Source: an uncultured Bacteroides sp.
Lineage (GTDB): Bacteria; Bacteroidota; Bacteroidia; Bacteroidales; Bacteroidaceae
Assembly (NCBI RefSeq): GCF_900547205.1
Contig: NZ_URFY01000004.1
Location: 62,001-126,000, forward strand
Direction of reading: 5' to 3'
Length of the DNA: 64,000 nt
The number at the start of each line of letters is the position of its first letter. Position 1 is the stretch's first letter. The notes below the pieces were generated by a model. It was not told the DNA's origin, ran no database searches, and was given only the letters and a program-made list of their open reading frames with translations. Positions 45,164-54,163 of the stretch are shown here, in pieces. The translations under genes and the position numbers were made by a program.

Positions 45164-45254
45164 GTACATCAATTTAAAGTTATTATTAGGATTACTTCTT
45201 GTTTTCACTGAAACAAAAGTATCCACTATTGAACCAGCTTCTTCGGGTAGATAG

Positions 45255-45262
45255 CAAAAATA
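45255..45262 (-). promoter_or_regulatory. -7 box for the PUL 2 SusC operon
   Basis: The minus strand reads TATTTTTG, about 92 bp before the chosen SusC start. No -33 TTTG at proper spacing is seen, as expected for an activator-dependent promoter. The imperfect dyad at 45264-45298 lies immediately upstream. Confidence 0.55.
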
Positions 45263-45263
45263 T

Positions 45264-45298
45264 AGTGATTTATACAGCTGTCTGCTATATAAACCACT
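45264..45298. promoter_or_regulatory. Candidate SusR-type operator upstream of the PUL 2 promoter
   Basis: AGTGATTTATA (45264-45274) is mirrored by TATAAACCACT (45288-45298), 10 of 11 bases, with a 13-bp centre. It sits where an activator would contact the polymerase, between the regulator gene and susC. Assignment to the adjacent SusR-like protein is inference. Confidence 0.45.
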
Positions 45299-45350
45299 AA
45301 TAATAAGAGCATTACAAAATAGCAGTCAGTCCCAAAAAGTAGTAGTTTAC

Positions 45351-47000
45351 TTACTCTTCCACCTTCCCTATTCTCATTACTTTGGCCTCAAACTCGTCTC
45401 TTTCGCCCAAAGCTTTGTTACGGACACGCGTGCGGTAATTATAAATAGTAGTAACAGAATAACGGAGGAACTGGGCAATCTTTGTACTATCCGTAATTCC
45501 CAAGCGGATAAGGGCGAAAATACGAAGTTCGGTATTTAAGAGCTCTCCCGGCTTCGGTTGCATCGGTTCGGTGAGCAAAGCGTTGAACTCTTCCACGAAG
45601 TTGGGAAAGAGTTGCAGGAACGTCATATCGAAATTGGAATAGAACTCTTTCAGTTCATCTTCCAGAAATTGGGAGGACTTGATGGCTTTATAGAGTTCGT
45701 CCACTTTGCCTGCTGCCGCAATCTTGTTCAGGGAACGGCGGTAGTGGTCCATCTTATCGAGATAGGTGGAGCATTGGTCCATGTAGCGGCCGATATATTC
45801 TTCTTTGATATAGTTCGTTTCGGAGAGGGTGTGGTTCATCTCTTTTAGTTGCAGATTGGAGTTGTGCAGTTCTCCGTTCAGTTCTTGCAGCAAGGTGTTC
45901 GTGTTTATCACTTCGCGGCGGGCGGCGGCCACCTTTTTCATTTGCTTGTATACGAAGAACACGGCTACCAGCAGGAAGATAGAAAGCAGGCTGATGCAAA
46001 TCAGGGAAATCTTCAGTTCACGTTGCTGGCGTTCGGTTTTTAATTGATAGGCTTTGTCGATGATGGGAAATACTTGCGAGATTTCCAGTGTGCGGAGACG
46101 GGCGTTGCATAGGGTGGCGTCCTCGAGCGAACATTTCAGGTAGTTGTAGGCGCGGTCGATGTCTCCTTCTTCGTAGACAAGGGAGGCGAGTTTGCGCAGG
46201 GATACATACTCTTTCACTGCCGATTTGAGGTCGGAAATGGCGGAAAGAGCCAAGTAATGCTTTTGTCCGGCTTTGTCGCCTTTCATGCGATAGGCTTCGG
46301 AGAGGGTATAGGTAATCAGGGCTTTGGCATGGTCGTTCAGAGAAGGTTGCTGATAATAGTCCATGAGCAAAGCAATGGCTTGGTCGTATTGGGCGTGAAC
46401 GGTGCATTTGTCGGCTTTTACCAGTACGTGACCCAAAGTGTCGGATGCGTTGACTTGCAGGAGGGAGTCGCGGTATAAGTCTGTTTTTCGATAATACTCT
46501 TCCTTTTTGTTATCCGTCACGGCGTAGTCGCCCATCAGTCCGTAGATGGTGCGGTATAGATGATAGTAGTAGGAAAACAGGTAGTCGGGCAAGGTGGTCT
46601 TGTCTATCTGTTCCAATAGTTCGAGGGCTTCTTTATACATTCCGGTGGTTCCCATAAATTCTACCATATTCATCGTTGCGTCGTCCAGATAGTCCTGTTT
46701 ATTCAGGCGGAGGGCAAGGGTTTGTTTCCGTTGTGCATATACATAAGAAGAGTCGAGGTTATAAGCGCGATATTCGTCGAAGAGCTTTCCGCAGAATCCA
46801 TAGCGTTGCTCGTCCGAAGTGGCGCCGGAGAGAAGTTTCTTTAAGTCAGCAATGCGCGCTTCCTTCTCTACCCCGTAAGTTTGGCGGTTCTTTATGATGC
46901 CATCAATCTCGCGGAGCAGTGCGTCGGTACTCTTATTTTCGGTTGCACAAAGCAAGGCGGGAAGGATGATTGCCGCAAGTAGCAAAATAATCTTTTTCAT
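45351..47000 (-). CDS. SusR-like membrane transcriptional regulator (DUF6377), PUL 2
   Basis: A 549-residue one-component regulator resembling SusR of the starch locus. The ATG at 47000 starts a signal sequence (MKKIILLLAAIILPALLCA). A long periplasmic helical, TPR-like part follows (to about 325), then a membrane helix (LKISLICISLLSIFLLVAVF), a coiled coil (NTLLQELNGELHNSNLQLKE) and a cytoplasmic C-terminal helix-turn-helix (GITDSTKIAQFLRYSVTTIY, NYRTRVRNK). Such proteins sense an oligosaccharide, here likely isomaltooligosaccharides, and activate the neighbouring susC operon. A longer frame begins upstream at 47057, but a -7 box lies inside that extension. Confidence 0.85.
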   Translation of the reverse strand: MKKIILLLAAIILPALLCATENKSTDALLREIDGIIKNRQTYGVEKEARIADLKKLLSGATSDEQRYGFCGKLFDEYRAYNLDSSYVYAQRKQTLALRLNKQDYLDDATMNMVEFMGTTGMYKEALELLEQIDKTTLPDYLFSYYYHLYRTIYGLMGDYAVTDNKKEEYYRKTDLYRDSLLQVNASDTLGHVLVKADKCTVHAQYDQAIALLMDYYQQPSLNDHAKALITYTLSEAYRMKGDKAGQKHYLALSAISDLKSAVKEYVSLRKLASLVYEEGDIDRAYNYLKCSLEDATLCNARLRTLEISQVFPIIDKAYQLKTERQQRELKISLICISLLSIFLLVAVFFVYKQMKKVAAARREVINTNTLLQELNGELHNSNLQLKEMNHTLSETNYIKEEYIGRYMDQCSTYLDKMDHYRRSLNKIAAAGKVDELYKAIKSSQFLEDELKEFYSNFDMTFLQLFPNFVEEFNALLTEPMQPKPGELLNTELRIFALIRLGITDSTKIAQFLRYSVTTIYNYRTRVRNKALGERDEFEAKVMRIGKVEE

Positions 47001-47022
47001 AGTGCTGAATGTATTATGTCTG

Positions 47023-47030
47023 CAAAGATA
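47023..47030 (-). promoter_or_regulatory. -7 box for the SusR-like regulator
   Basis: The minus strand reads TATCTTTG (TAnnTTTG) 23 bp before the start at 47000, giving a short leader. It overlaps the in-frame extension and so supports the shorter start. Confidence 0.65.
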
Positions 47031-47260
47031 AAAGTCTTTCAGAAACTTACGGAGCACTTTGGGAGATTATTGCAAGTATTTGGGGAAATATCAAAAATCA
47101 GTCTCTAGGGGAATATCTACCTTCGTTTCCATCATACAACTAATTGCCTAAAAAATAAGGTCGGCTGACACGCAACACATAGCCGGAAAACTTCTAAACT
47201 ACCGGGTGCAAACTTCCTTTCTGCTAAGGGTTAAGTTATCTTCCCCTATTACTATTCTAT

Positions 47261-47345
47261 AACCGAAACTTGCAGTTATAAAACCGAAAGTTCCGACTAT
47301 ATAATCAGAACTTGCGGTTATATAATCAGAATCTTCGGTTAAAGA
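47261..47345. repeat. 21-22-bp-period array (ACCGAAA/TCAGAA), about four units
   Basis: The word CCGAAA/TCAGAA recurs with its G at 47265, 47286, 47308 and 47329 (steps 21, 22, 21). The following word TTGC/TTCC/TTGC/TTCG recurs from 47270, 47291, 47312 and 47334, each followed by a GTTAT- or CTAT-type A/T-rich stretch. Arms such as ATAAC and GTTAT give each unit local dyad symmetry. It lies about 95-180 bp upstream of the alpha/beta-hydrolase gene. The rest of the gap from 47058 shows nothing I can name. Confidence 0.7.
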
Positions 47346-47405
47346 TTCTGTATAGCCAAGAGGAAATTTAAGTATAGTCAAGAAGAGGTTTATAAATAGT
47401 ATCGT

Positions 47406-47413
47406 TATCTTTG
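47406..47413 (+). promoter_or_regulatory. -7 box for the alpha/beta-hydrolase gene
   Basis: TATCTTTG matches TAnnTTTG and lies 26 bp before the ATG at 47440. The 22-bp-type array ends about 60 bp upstream of it. Confidence 0.65.
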
Positions 47414-47439
47414 TGCGTACATCAGAAATACGTTTTATT

Positions 47440-48852
47440 ATGAAAATCAAAAACCCCACGCGCAACATAACAGTTGCCATCGGATTATTAATCGGATTCA
47501 TGTTCCCCTCTCTCCTTTCCGCACAGAATATTTCGGGAACATGGCACGGAAAGCTCTCCCTGTCTGCGGGAGCATTAACCATCGTCTTTCATATCAACCA
47601 GACGGAAAAGGGAGAATATACAACGACTCTTGACAGCCCCGACCAAGGAGCGACGAATATTAAAACGCAAACGACTTCTTTCAAGGATTCCGTGCTGACT
47701 ATACAGATACCTCTTATCAATGCTTCCTACAAAGGAAAGTTGAACAGCGAGCACAGCATCGTCGGAACATTTACCCAAGGTATGGCTCTTCCTTTGAATC
47801 TGGAGAAAGGCGAAGCAAATAAGCCCAAGCGCCCGCAAGAGCCTCAACCGCCTTTTCCTTATCGAAGCGAAGAAGTCAGCGTGAAGAACGCAAAGGACGG
47901 AATCACTTTGGCGGGGACGCTTACTCTTCCGGAGAAAGGAAATAAATTCCCGGCAGTAGTGCTAGTGACAGGCAGCGGTGCTCAAAACCGCGATTCGGAG
48001 ATTATGGGGCATAAACCTTTCCTCGTCATTGCCGACTACCTGACCCGCAAAGGAATTGCAGTATTGAGATGCGACGACCGGGGGACTGCCGCTTCGCAAG
48101 GGAATCATGCCACGGCTACCAACGAAGATTTTGCCAACGACACGGAAGCTGCACTGAGCTATCTGCGCAGCAGGAAAGATATAGACGCTAAGAAAGTAGG
48201 TATCGTCGGCCATAGCTGCGGCGGGACGATAGCTTTCATCGCTGCTGCCAAGGACCCTTGTGTTGCCTTCGTCATTTCGCTGGCAGGTGCTGCCGTGCGG
48301 GGAGACAGCTTGATGTTGAAGCAAGTGGAACTGATTTCCAAATCACAAGGAATGCCCGATGCGATGTGGCCGGCAATGAAACCTGCCATTCAGCACCGGT
48401 ATGCCTTGTTGCAGCAAACGGACAAGACGCCCGAAGAATTGCAGAAAGAGCTGTATGCCGACGTTACGAGAACAATGTCGCCCGAGCAATTGAAAGATTT
48501 GAATACCGCGAAGCAACTATCAGCGCAGGTAAATTCGATGACTTCTCCATGGTATCTCCATTTCATGAGGTATGACCCGACGAAGGATTTGAAGAAGATA
48601 AAATGTCCCGTATTTGCCCTGAACGGGGAAAAGGACATTCAAGTGGATGCTGCCATGAACCTGACTGCCATCAAACAAAGAGTTTCTGAGAACGGGAATA
48701 AAAACGTGACCGTCAAAGCTTATCCGAATCTAAACCATTTGTTCCAGACTTGCGAAAAAGGCACATTGGCCGAATATGGGGAATTGGAAGAAACGTTTAG
48801 TCCCGAAGTACTTAAGGATATGGCGGAGTGGATTCTGAAACTAAGCAACTAA
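47440..48852 (+). CDS. Secreted alpha/beta hydrolase with N-terminal beta domain
   Basis: A 470-residue protein with a signal peptide (GLLIGFMFPSLLSA). An N-terminal beta-rich domain (SGTWHGKLSLSAGALTIVFH, to about residue 130) precedes the alpha/beta-hydrolase fold. The latter has VLVTGSGAQNRDSE, the Asp/Arg-bearing VLRCDDRGTAASQG, the nucleophile elbow GHSCGG, an Asp in NGEKDIQVD and the catalytic His in NLNHLFQ. Relatives are annotated as acyl esterases/dipeptidyl-peptidase-like hydrolases. Start chosen at 47440, since a -7 box ends at 47413. It stands alone between PUL 2 and PUL 3. Confidence 0.83.
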   Translation: MKIKNPTRNITVAIGLLIGFMFPSLLSAQNISGTWHGKLSLSAGALTIVFHINQTEKGEYTTTLDSPDQGATNIKTQTTSFKDSVLTIQIPLINASYKGKLNSEHSIVGTFTQGMALPLNLEKGEANKPKRPQEPQPPFPYRSEEVSVKNAKDGITLAGTLTLPEKGNKFPAVVLVTGSGAQNRDSEIMGHKPFLVIADYLTRKGIAVLRCDDRGTAASQGNHATATNEDFANDTEAALSYLRSRKDIDAKKVGIVGHSCGGTIAFIAAAKDPCVAFVISLAGAAVRGDSLMLKQVELISKSQGMPDAMWPAMKPAIQHRYALLQQTDKTPEELQKELYADVTRTMSPEQLKDLNTAKQLSAQVNSMTSPWYLHFMRYDPTKDLKKIKCPVFALNGEKDIQVDAAMNLTAIKQRVSENGNKNVTVKAYPNLNHLFQTCEKGTLAEYGELEETFSPEVLKDMAEWILKLSN

Positions 48853-48926
48853 TTTATTCGGTTAAGCAATGCAGGAATACTTAACACGCTGATTATCTAT
48901 TGATTGAACAGATATCCATCCCCCGT

Positions 48927-49538
48927 TTACGCGGCACTGTATTCGCTCTTGCTGAAAGTAAACGTGTACGTCTTCCACGCTCCTTCTTCTTTGAAATCGA
49001 CCAGGGAGTTGGTCAACAGTATCCCTTCTTCCTGCTCGTAGTCGTTCACCGAGTTGAATCTTGCTATGAGTTTGACGCCTACTTGCTGCGAAGTGGCTTT
49101 GGAGGTTCCTTTCCACGTATCTTTTCCTATCACATTGGCAGGTTGGTACATTTTCAGGCGGATACCCCGCAGGTTGTTGATGCTTATCGCTTCGGCGAAA
49201 CGTAATTTCAATCCGTAGTTACGGGCTTCCATCGAAGTGTATTCCAATACTTTAGAAGATGGATTCGCTTCGTTCTTCACCGGATTGTCCGCCAGCGAGT
49301 GGGAATACGCCCAGCGCGGATAGTAGTCGTCTATCTTGCTGCTGCCCGTGTTGCCATAGCGGAAGAAATAGGGAGTGGTATCATACGTCTCGAAGTCGGC
49401 AAACATGGTTCCTTTTTCGGGAAGGGGGGCTTCTTTCCCGTCCTCTCCCCCTTTGGGGCCGTCGATAGGGTCATCGCTCGAACAGGCTATAAGCAGCCCG
49501 CACAATGCGATGACAAATACATTATATCTGCGTTTCAT
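48927..49538 (-). CDS. PUL 3 lipoprotein, probably truncated at the C-terminus
   Basis: A 203-residue lipoprotein (FVIALCGLLIAC then SSDD) followed by an acidic linker and a beta-sandwich of carbohydrate-binding appearance (MFADFETYDTTPYFFRYGNT, NLRGIRLKMYQPANVIGKD, GAWKTYTFTFSKSEYS). The protein stops just where such folds normally have their last strands. Past the TAA the frame continues TGDGYLFNQ before a second stop at 48897, and beyond that lies the 3' end of the convergent hydrolase gene. I think the original gene was longer. It is likely a surface glycan-binding protein of the SusC/SusD pair upstream; family unnamed. Confidence 0.65.
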   Translation of the reverse strand: MKRRYNVFVIALCGLLIACSSDDPIDGPKGGEDGKEAPLPEKGTMFADFETYDTTPYFFRYGNTGSSKIDDYYPRWAYSHSLADNPVKNEANPSSKVLEYTSMEARNYGLKLRFAEAISINNLRGIRLKMYQPANVIGKDTWKGTSKATSQQVGVKLIARFNSVNDYEQEEGILLTNSLVDFKEEGAWKTYTFTFSKSEYSAA

Positions 49539-49588
49539 TGTTCACTTTAGATTTTAGTTAATGCCGGGAATGAATGAGCTAAATATAG

Positions 49589-49610
49589 AGGCTGACTAAA
49601 AAGTCAGCCT
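49589..49610 (-). terminator. Hairpin between the SusD gene and the terminal lipoprotein of PUL 3
   Basis: AGGCTGACT (49589-49597) pairs with AGTCAGCCT (49602-49610) around AAAA, and the stem extends through AATATA/TATATT with one bulged base. On the minus strand it is followed by CTATATTT, a weak T-run. It lies 28 bp after the SusD stop and may lower expression of the downstream lipoprotein. Confidence 0.6.
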
Positions 49611-49637
49611 TATATTACTGATATACTCATTCCGAGT

Positions 49638-51335
49638 TTACCAACCTGTGTTCTGCTCCAATTTATGGTTCTTGAAGAGCTCGGTGTTCGCAATCGGATA
49701 GAAATACATCTTATCCTGAATCGTGTAAGAAGCGAGCTGCTCTTTCGTATACTGAATCGTTCCGTCAGTCTGCTTAATCACTTTCACCTTATAGATAGTT
49801 TTCATATCTTCCAAGTCTTTCCAACGGCGGAGATCCCAGAAGCGTTGTCCCTCGAACGCAAATTCCACACGACGTTCGTTCTTCAAGCGTTTCAGGAAAG
49901 CGTCTTTACTCATATTGGCAGGATAAGCCGGCATCTTGACGTCTCCACGATTTCGCACTTGGTTCACTGCATCGCGTGCACTCAAACTATAAGAGCCGGT
50001 GTAGTCGGGGTCGCCATAGGCATTTACCATCGCTTCCGCATAGTTCAGCAGGATTTCCGCATAGCGGAACAGAATCCAGTTGTGCTGCTGGTTGGTAGTC
50101 GTCTCACCCGGTTCGAAAGTAACACTGTTGTTCACGTACTTTCTCAGGTAGTATCCGGTAGTCGTTGCATTCTTGATGGGCTGACCGTTCTTTCCTCCTT
50201 CAAATACCTCTACCGGAGTAGTCTTAGGCCATTCCATACCATTATACACAACGGTCATTCCCAGCCGCGGGTCACGATTGGCATACGGGTCTTTAGCCAT
50301 CTCCGCATTGCTCCAGTCGAATGCCGTACCGTCTTTCATTTCATAAGCGCTCACCAGATTTTCCGTCGGACAGGTGGTAGTGGAGCCGTTGGTAACTCCC
50401 ATCGGGAAGTTGGCAGACTCGAAACTGGTACTTGCACCCGTAGGGCGACACATGATGATTTCCTTACTCTGATTGTTGGTGGCACCGTACAGATTGGAAT
50501 ACTTCGCATCCAGACTATAACCCAACGTGCTTGCCTCGCTGATAAGGTCGTATGCTGCCTGAGCGGCATTCTTCCATTTCTGCGAATCATCCGCAGAGTA
50601 GAGAGGACTGGCAAGATAAAGGGATGCACGGGACTTCAATGCAAGAGCCATACCTTTCGTAGCACGTTGCAGGTTACCTTCTCCGCCGGGCATTTTGTTG
50701 TAATTGACAGGCAGTTTATCGTTCGCCAAGTCGGTACATTCACTGATGATGAAGTTTAGGATAGCGGCTGCATTCGCAGGTTCAGCTTCATTGGCTTCTT
50801 CCTGAGTCAGTGTTTTGGTAATCAGCGGTATATTCTGATAGCGTTTCACCAGCTCAAAGTAGTAGAACGCACGCAGGAAACGTACTTCATGCTCATAGTT
50901 CTGGTAACTCTTGAAGTCATCGGCAAATCCGTCGGAGTATTTCCACTCGTCGAACGTTAGTCCCACGCAGTTTTCGAGATAGAAGTTAGCGTCGTGGATG
51001 GCATTGTAGTAACTGCTAAATACATCGTTGACGGTATAATTTGCCGACCACGTGCCATTGATAAAACGTTGGATGGCAGATGATTCGTACACATGGATAG
51101 CATCATCCGTAGCTGCATCTTGCATAGCTCCCGATGTGTTGCAGAAGTCATGCGGCAGATAACTGTATACCTGTGTGGTAAGTTGTTCCACACGGTCCAT
51201 GTTGTCCAGGATTTGTTGCTTAGAGTAGTAATCTGTTTCGCTGCAATCCATAAAATCACAAGCTGTGTACAGAGGAGCGGACGTAACCGCAAGCAACAAG
51301 GCGATATGTTTGATTTTTAAATACTTCATGTTCAT
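49638..51335 (-). CDS. SusD-family lipoprotein, second pair of PUL 3
   Basis: A 565-residue SusD homologue with a lipoprotein signal (TSAPLYTAC then DFMDCSETD). The C-terminal part has WILFRYAEILLNYAEAMVNA and LKNERRVEFAFEGQRFWDLR, diagnostic for the family. It starts 7 bp after the SusC stop, so transporter and lid are made together. Substrate is not evident from sequence. Confidence 0.92.
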   Translation of the reverse strand: MNMKYLKIKHIALLLAVTSAPLYTACDFMDCSETDYYSKQQILDNMDRVEQLTTQVYSYLPHDFCNTSGAMQDAATDDAIHVYESSAIQRFINGTWSANYTVNDVFSSYYNAIHDANFYLENCVGLTFDEWKYSDGFADDFKSYQNYEHEVRFLRAFYYFELVKRYQNIPLITKTLTQEEANEAEPANAAAILNFIISECTDLANDKLPVNYNKMPGGEGNLQRATKGMALALKSRASLYLASPLYSADDSQKWKNAAQAAYDLISEASTLGYSLDAKYSNLYGATNNQSKEIIMCRPTGASTSFESANFPMGVTNGSTTTCPTENLVSAYEMKDGTAFDWSNAEMAKDPYANRDPRLGMTVVYNGMEWPKTTPVEVFEGGKNGQPIKNATTTGYYLRKYVNNSVTFEPGETTTNQQHNWILFRYAEILLNYAEAMVNAYGDPDYTGSYSLSARDAVNQVRNRGDVKMPAYPANMSKDAFLKRLKNERRVEFAFEGQRFWDLRRWKDLEDMKTIYKVKVIKQTDGTIQYTKEQLASYTIQDKMYFYPIANTELFKNHKLEQNTGW

Positions 51336-51342
51336 TTACTTT

Positions 51343-54120
51343 TTAGAATGATAAGTTGACACCAAAAGTATACTGACTCATGGTCGGATGGTTGGTTCCG
51401 ATGTTTTCAGGATCCAATACTTTAATCTTATCTATGCAGAAGAGGTCGTGGCCGCGTGCAAACACTTTGGCGCTTTTGATGAATTTGCTCTTCTTCATCA
51501 TCTCCTGCGAGAAGTTGTAATAGAGCTCCAGTGTGCGCAGCTTCATATAAGACGCATTTGCCACCCACAGGGAGTTGGTCGTGTAGTTATTGGCAGAACC
51601 TTCCGAGGTCAGACGCGGGTATTTGGCATTCGGGGTTTCCGGAGTCCAGCGGTTGTTGTAGTACTCGGTAGAGATGGTGGTGTTGTCAATCAACGGCCAG
51701 TATACGCTGGAAGTGTTGAGCAGACGGCTCTGATTTCCCGTTCCTTGGAACAGGGCGTAGATACCGAAACCTTTGTATTCCAAGTTCAGGTCGAACGAGT
51801 AATAGATTTCAGGCATGGCGCTGTATCCCAAAGCCACTTGGTCGTAAGCGTCAATCACTCCGTCGTTGTTCTGGTCTTTATACTTCAGGTCGCCGGGACG
51901 AACATCCGAAAGGTTCTGTTTTACGTCGCGGTTGTCAATCTCTTCCTGACTCTGGTAGATGCCTTCCACTTCATAACCAAAGAATTGTCCCAGACGCTTG
52001 CCTGTACGTTTCAGGTAGTCGTGAGGGCGGTATTCTTCATTCTGATTAATAATCTTGTTGCGATTGAACGTCAGCATACCACCAATCTGGTAGTTGAAAT
52101 CACCTATTTTGTCTGCCCAACGTATGCTTGTTTCCACTCCGTAGCTATTCACAACTCCATTATTGATTTGAGGAGCCGTCAGCCCGAAGATGGAAGAAAC
52201 GGCATTGTTACCGCTGACAAGAATATCCGTACGATGGTCGTAAAAACCGTCGACAGTGACAGACAACTTGTTGAAAGCCATAAAGTCGAATCCAACATTC
52301 AGTTTGTGGGACTTTTCGTATGTCATGTCGGCAATGCCCAGTTGAGTGATTTTCATACCACCGGTGCTTGCCGGGTTCTTTCCGAACAAATAGCTGCTGC
52401 CAGAACCGTATATGTCGAGGTAAAGGTCGGTGCCGTAATCAGCACGTCCGGCGATACCGTAGGACGCACGGAGTTTCAGCAGGTTCAGCCAGTCGCTTTT
52501 CAGCGCAGCTTCTTCCGACATAATCCATGCGGCGCCTACCGCCGGGAAGATTCCCCATTGATGACCCGGCTCCAGAATGCTGGCTGCCGAACCGGATAAG
52601 GACGCATCCAGCACGTAACGGTGGTCGTATACATAATGCGCCTGTGCCACTACATCCATAAATGCTTTCGAGTTGTTTTGTCCCTTGGCATTGGTCTTAT
52701 CCATGTTGTATTGCAAAGTGGCGGCCAGTCTGTGTTTGTTCCAGTCTTTGGCATAGTTGGCGTAAGCACCGAAGTTGAAGTGGTTTACCGAAGCACCGAC
52801 GCTCTTGCTGAATGAAAGAGAACCTTCATTGCGTAAAGTGTTGTACGATGTTTCTCCGGTTTCCCAGTCCATCGTAGCCTGCTCGTAGCCGAATTTCATC
52901 GTATTGTTGTCCCAATAAGAAGCACTGTTGTCCAAGCCAACCTGAAAACCTACCGACAGTCCTTTCACGAGTGCGCTCAAGTCCTGATTCAGTTTCATAT
53001 CGGCAAACATATTGCGGGTTTGAGAACGCGCATAGCCTTCGCCCGAAATGCTTGCAATCGGATTGTTGGAGTATACGGTCGTACCGCCCCATACGTTGCG
53101 GGATGTTTTCACAGGAAATGCTCCGGATGGAACCTTATACAATGCACCGAAAATAGTAGATGCCGTTTCTCCCGGTCGATTGTGTTCGGAGAAGTTTCCA
53201 AACAGGTTCAATTGCACGGTAGTGGTGGGGCTGACGGTGATATCCAGATTGGTACGGATATTCAGCTTTGAATATTTGAACTGGGTGGAGTAACCGTCGT
53301 TGTCGCTAGTCGGTTCCAGTATGCCGTTGTCGTTCAAGTAATTCAACTGCGTGTAATAGCGCACAAACTCTCCACCGCCTCTTGCCGAGAAGGTCACGTT
53401 GTTGCCGTAGCTATGGTCGCGCAATGCTTCGTCCCACCAGTCCACGTTCGGATAAGCGTCCGGATTGCTCTGCGTTCTGAAAGCTTCCAGTTCTCTGTCC
53501 GAATAGCGTGCCGAGAGCCCGTCGTTGGTCAGTCCTTCATTCAATGCTTTGGCATAAGTGTATCCATCCGCCAATTCGGGCAGGCGTTGCGGAGTAGCCA
53601 TATTGAACTGATAGGAGAAGTTAATCTCCGGTTTGCCCATCTTTCCGCGTTTCGTTTTCACCAGAATCACGCCGTTGGCTCCTTTTATTCCGTAAAGGGC
53701 TGTGGATGCTGCATCTTTCAGCACAGTGACAGACTCTATCTCATCCGCACTGATTTGGTCGAACGAGCGTTCGAAGCCGTCTACCAATACCAACGGAGTA
53801 GTGGAACTGCTGGTTCCATATCCGCGCACTCTCAGGGTTGCAGCGTCATCCCAGGCATTGCCGGCATTTTGCAGCACTTGCAGTCCGGGAATTAAGCCAT
53901 AAAGCATATTAGAGTTGTTGATACTCTTTTTGTGCGAAAGTTCTTCCTCAGTAGCTACCGCAGTTGCCGTAGTCGATTCTTTCAGATTGAAAGAAATGCC
54001 GCGTCCATACTCTATAGCCACTTTACTTTTGCGTGTCAACAGGCTGTCTTGCTCCTGCGCCATGACGGCTACAGGCGAACACAACACACACGCTACTAAT
54101 AACTTGATACTTTTTCTCAT
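51343..54120 (-). CDS. Short SusC-family transporter lacking the N-terminal domain, second pair of PUL 3
   Basis: A 925-residue TonB-dependent transporter. The ATG at 54120 (MRKSIKLLVACVLCSPVAVM) gives a signal peptide. Most SusC proteins next carry a carboxypeptidase-D-like domain; here a short linker (TRKSKVAIEYGRGISFNLKE) leads straight to the plug (GLIPGLQVLQNAGNAWDDAA, VDGFERSFDQISADEIESVT, ALYGIKGANGVILVKTKRGK) and barrel ending GVNLSF. The reading frame is otherwise intact, so this is a natural short variant. Paired with the SusD gene downstream. Confidence 0.92.
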   Translation of the reverse strand: MRKSIKLLVACVLCSPVAVMAQEQDSLLTRKSKVAIEYGRGISFNLKESTTATAVATEEELSHKKSINNSNMLYGLIPGLQVLQNAGNAWDDAATLRVRGYGTSSSTTPLVLVDGFERSFDQISADEIESVTVLKDAASTALYGIKGANGVILVKTKRGKMGKPEINFSYQFNMATPQRLPELADGYTYAKALNEGLTNDGLSARYSDRELEAFRTQSNPDAYPNVDWWDEALRDHSYGNNVTFSARGGGEFVRYYTQLNYLNDNGILEPTSDNDGYSTQFKYSKLNIRTNLDITVSPTTTVQLNLFGNFSEHNRPGETASTIFGALYKVPSGAFPVKTSRNVWGGTTVYSNNPIASISGEGYARSQTRNMFADMKLNQDLSALVKGLSVGFQVGLDNSASYWDNNTMKFGYEQATMDWETGETSYNTLRNEGSLSFSKSVGASVNHFNFGAYANYAKDWNKHRLAATLQYNMDKTNAKGQNNSKAFMDVVAQAHYVYDHRYVLDASLSGSAASILEPGHQWGIFPAVGAAWIMSEEAALKSDWLNLLKLRASYGIAGRADYGTDLYLDIYGSGSSYLFGKNPASTGGMKITQLGIADMTYEKSHKLNVGFDFMAFNKLSVTVDGFYDHRTDILVSGNNAVSSIFGLTAPQINNGVVNSYGVETSIRWADKIGDFNYQIGGMLTFNRNKIINQNEEYRPHDYLKRTGKRLGQFFGYEVEGIYQSQEEIDNRDVKQNLSDVRPGDLKYKDQNNDGVIDAYDQVALGYSAMPEIYYSFDLNLEYKGFGIYALFQGTGNQSRLLNTSSVYWPLIDNTTISTEYYNNRWTPETPNAKYPRLTSEGSANNYTTNSLWVANASYMKLRTLELYYNFSQEMMKKSKFIKSAKVFARGHDLFCIDKIKVLDPENIGTNHPTMSQYTFGVNLSF

Positions 54121-54163
54121 GAGTATATTGTTATTTCTATTTTCTGTTAATATCATTGTTTAA

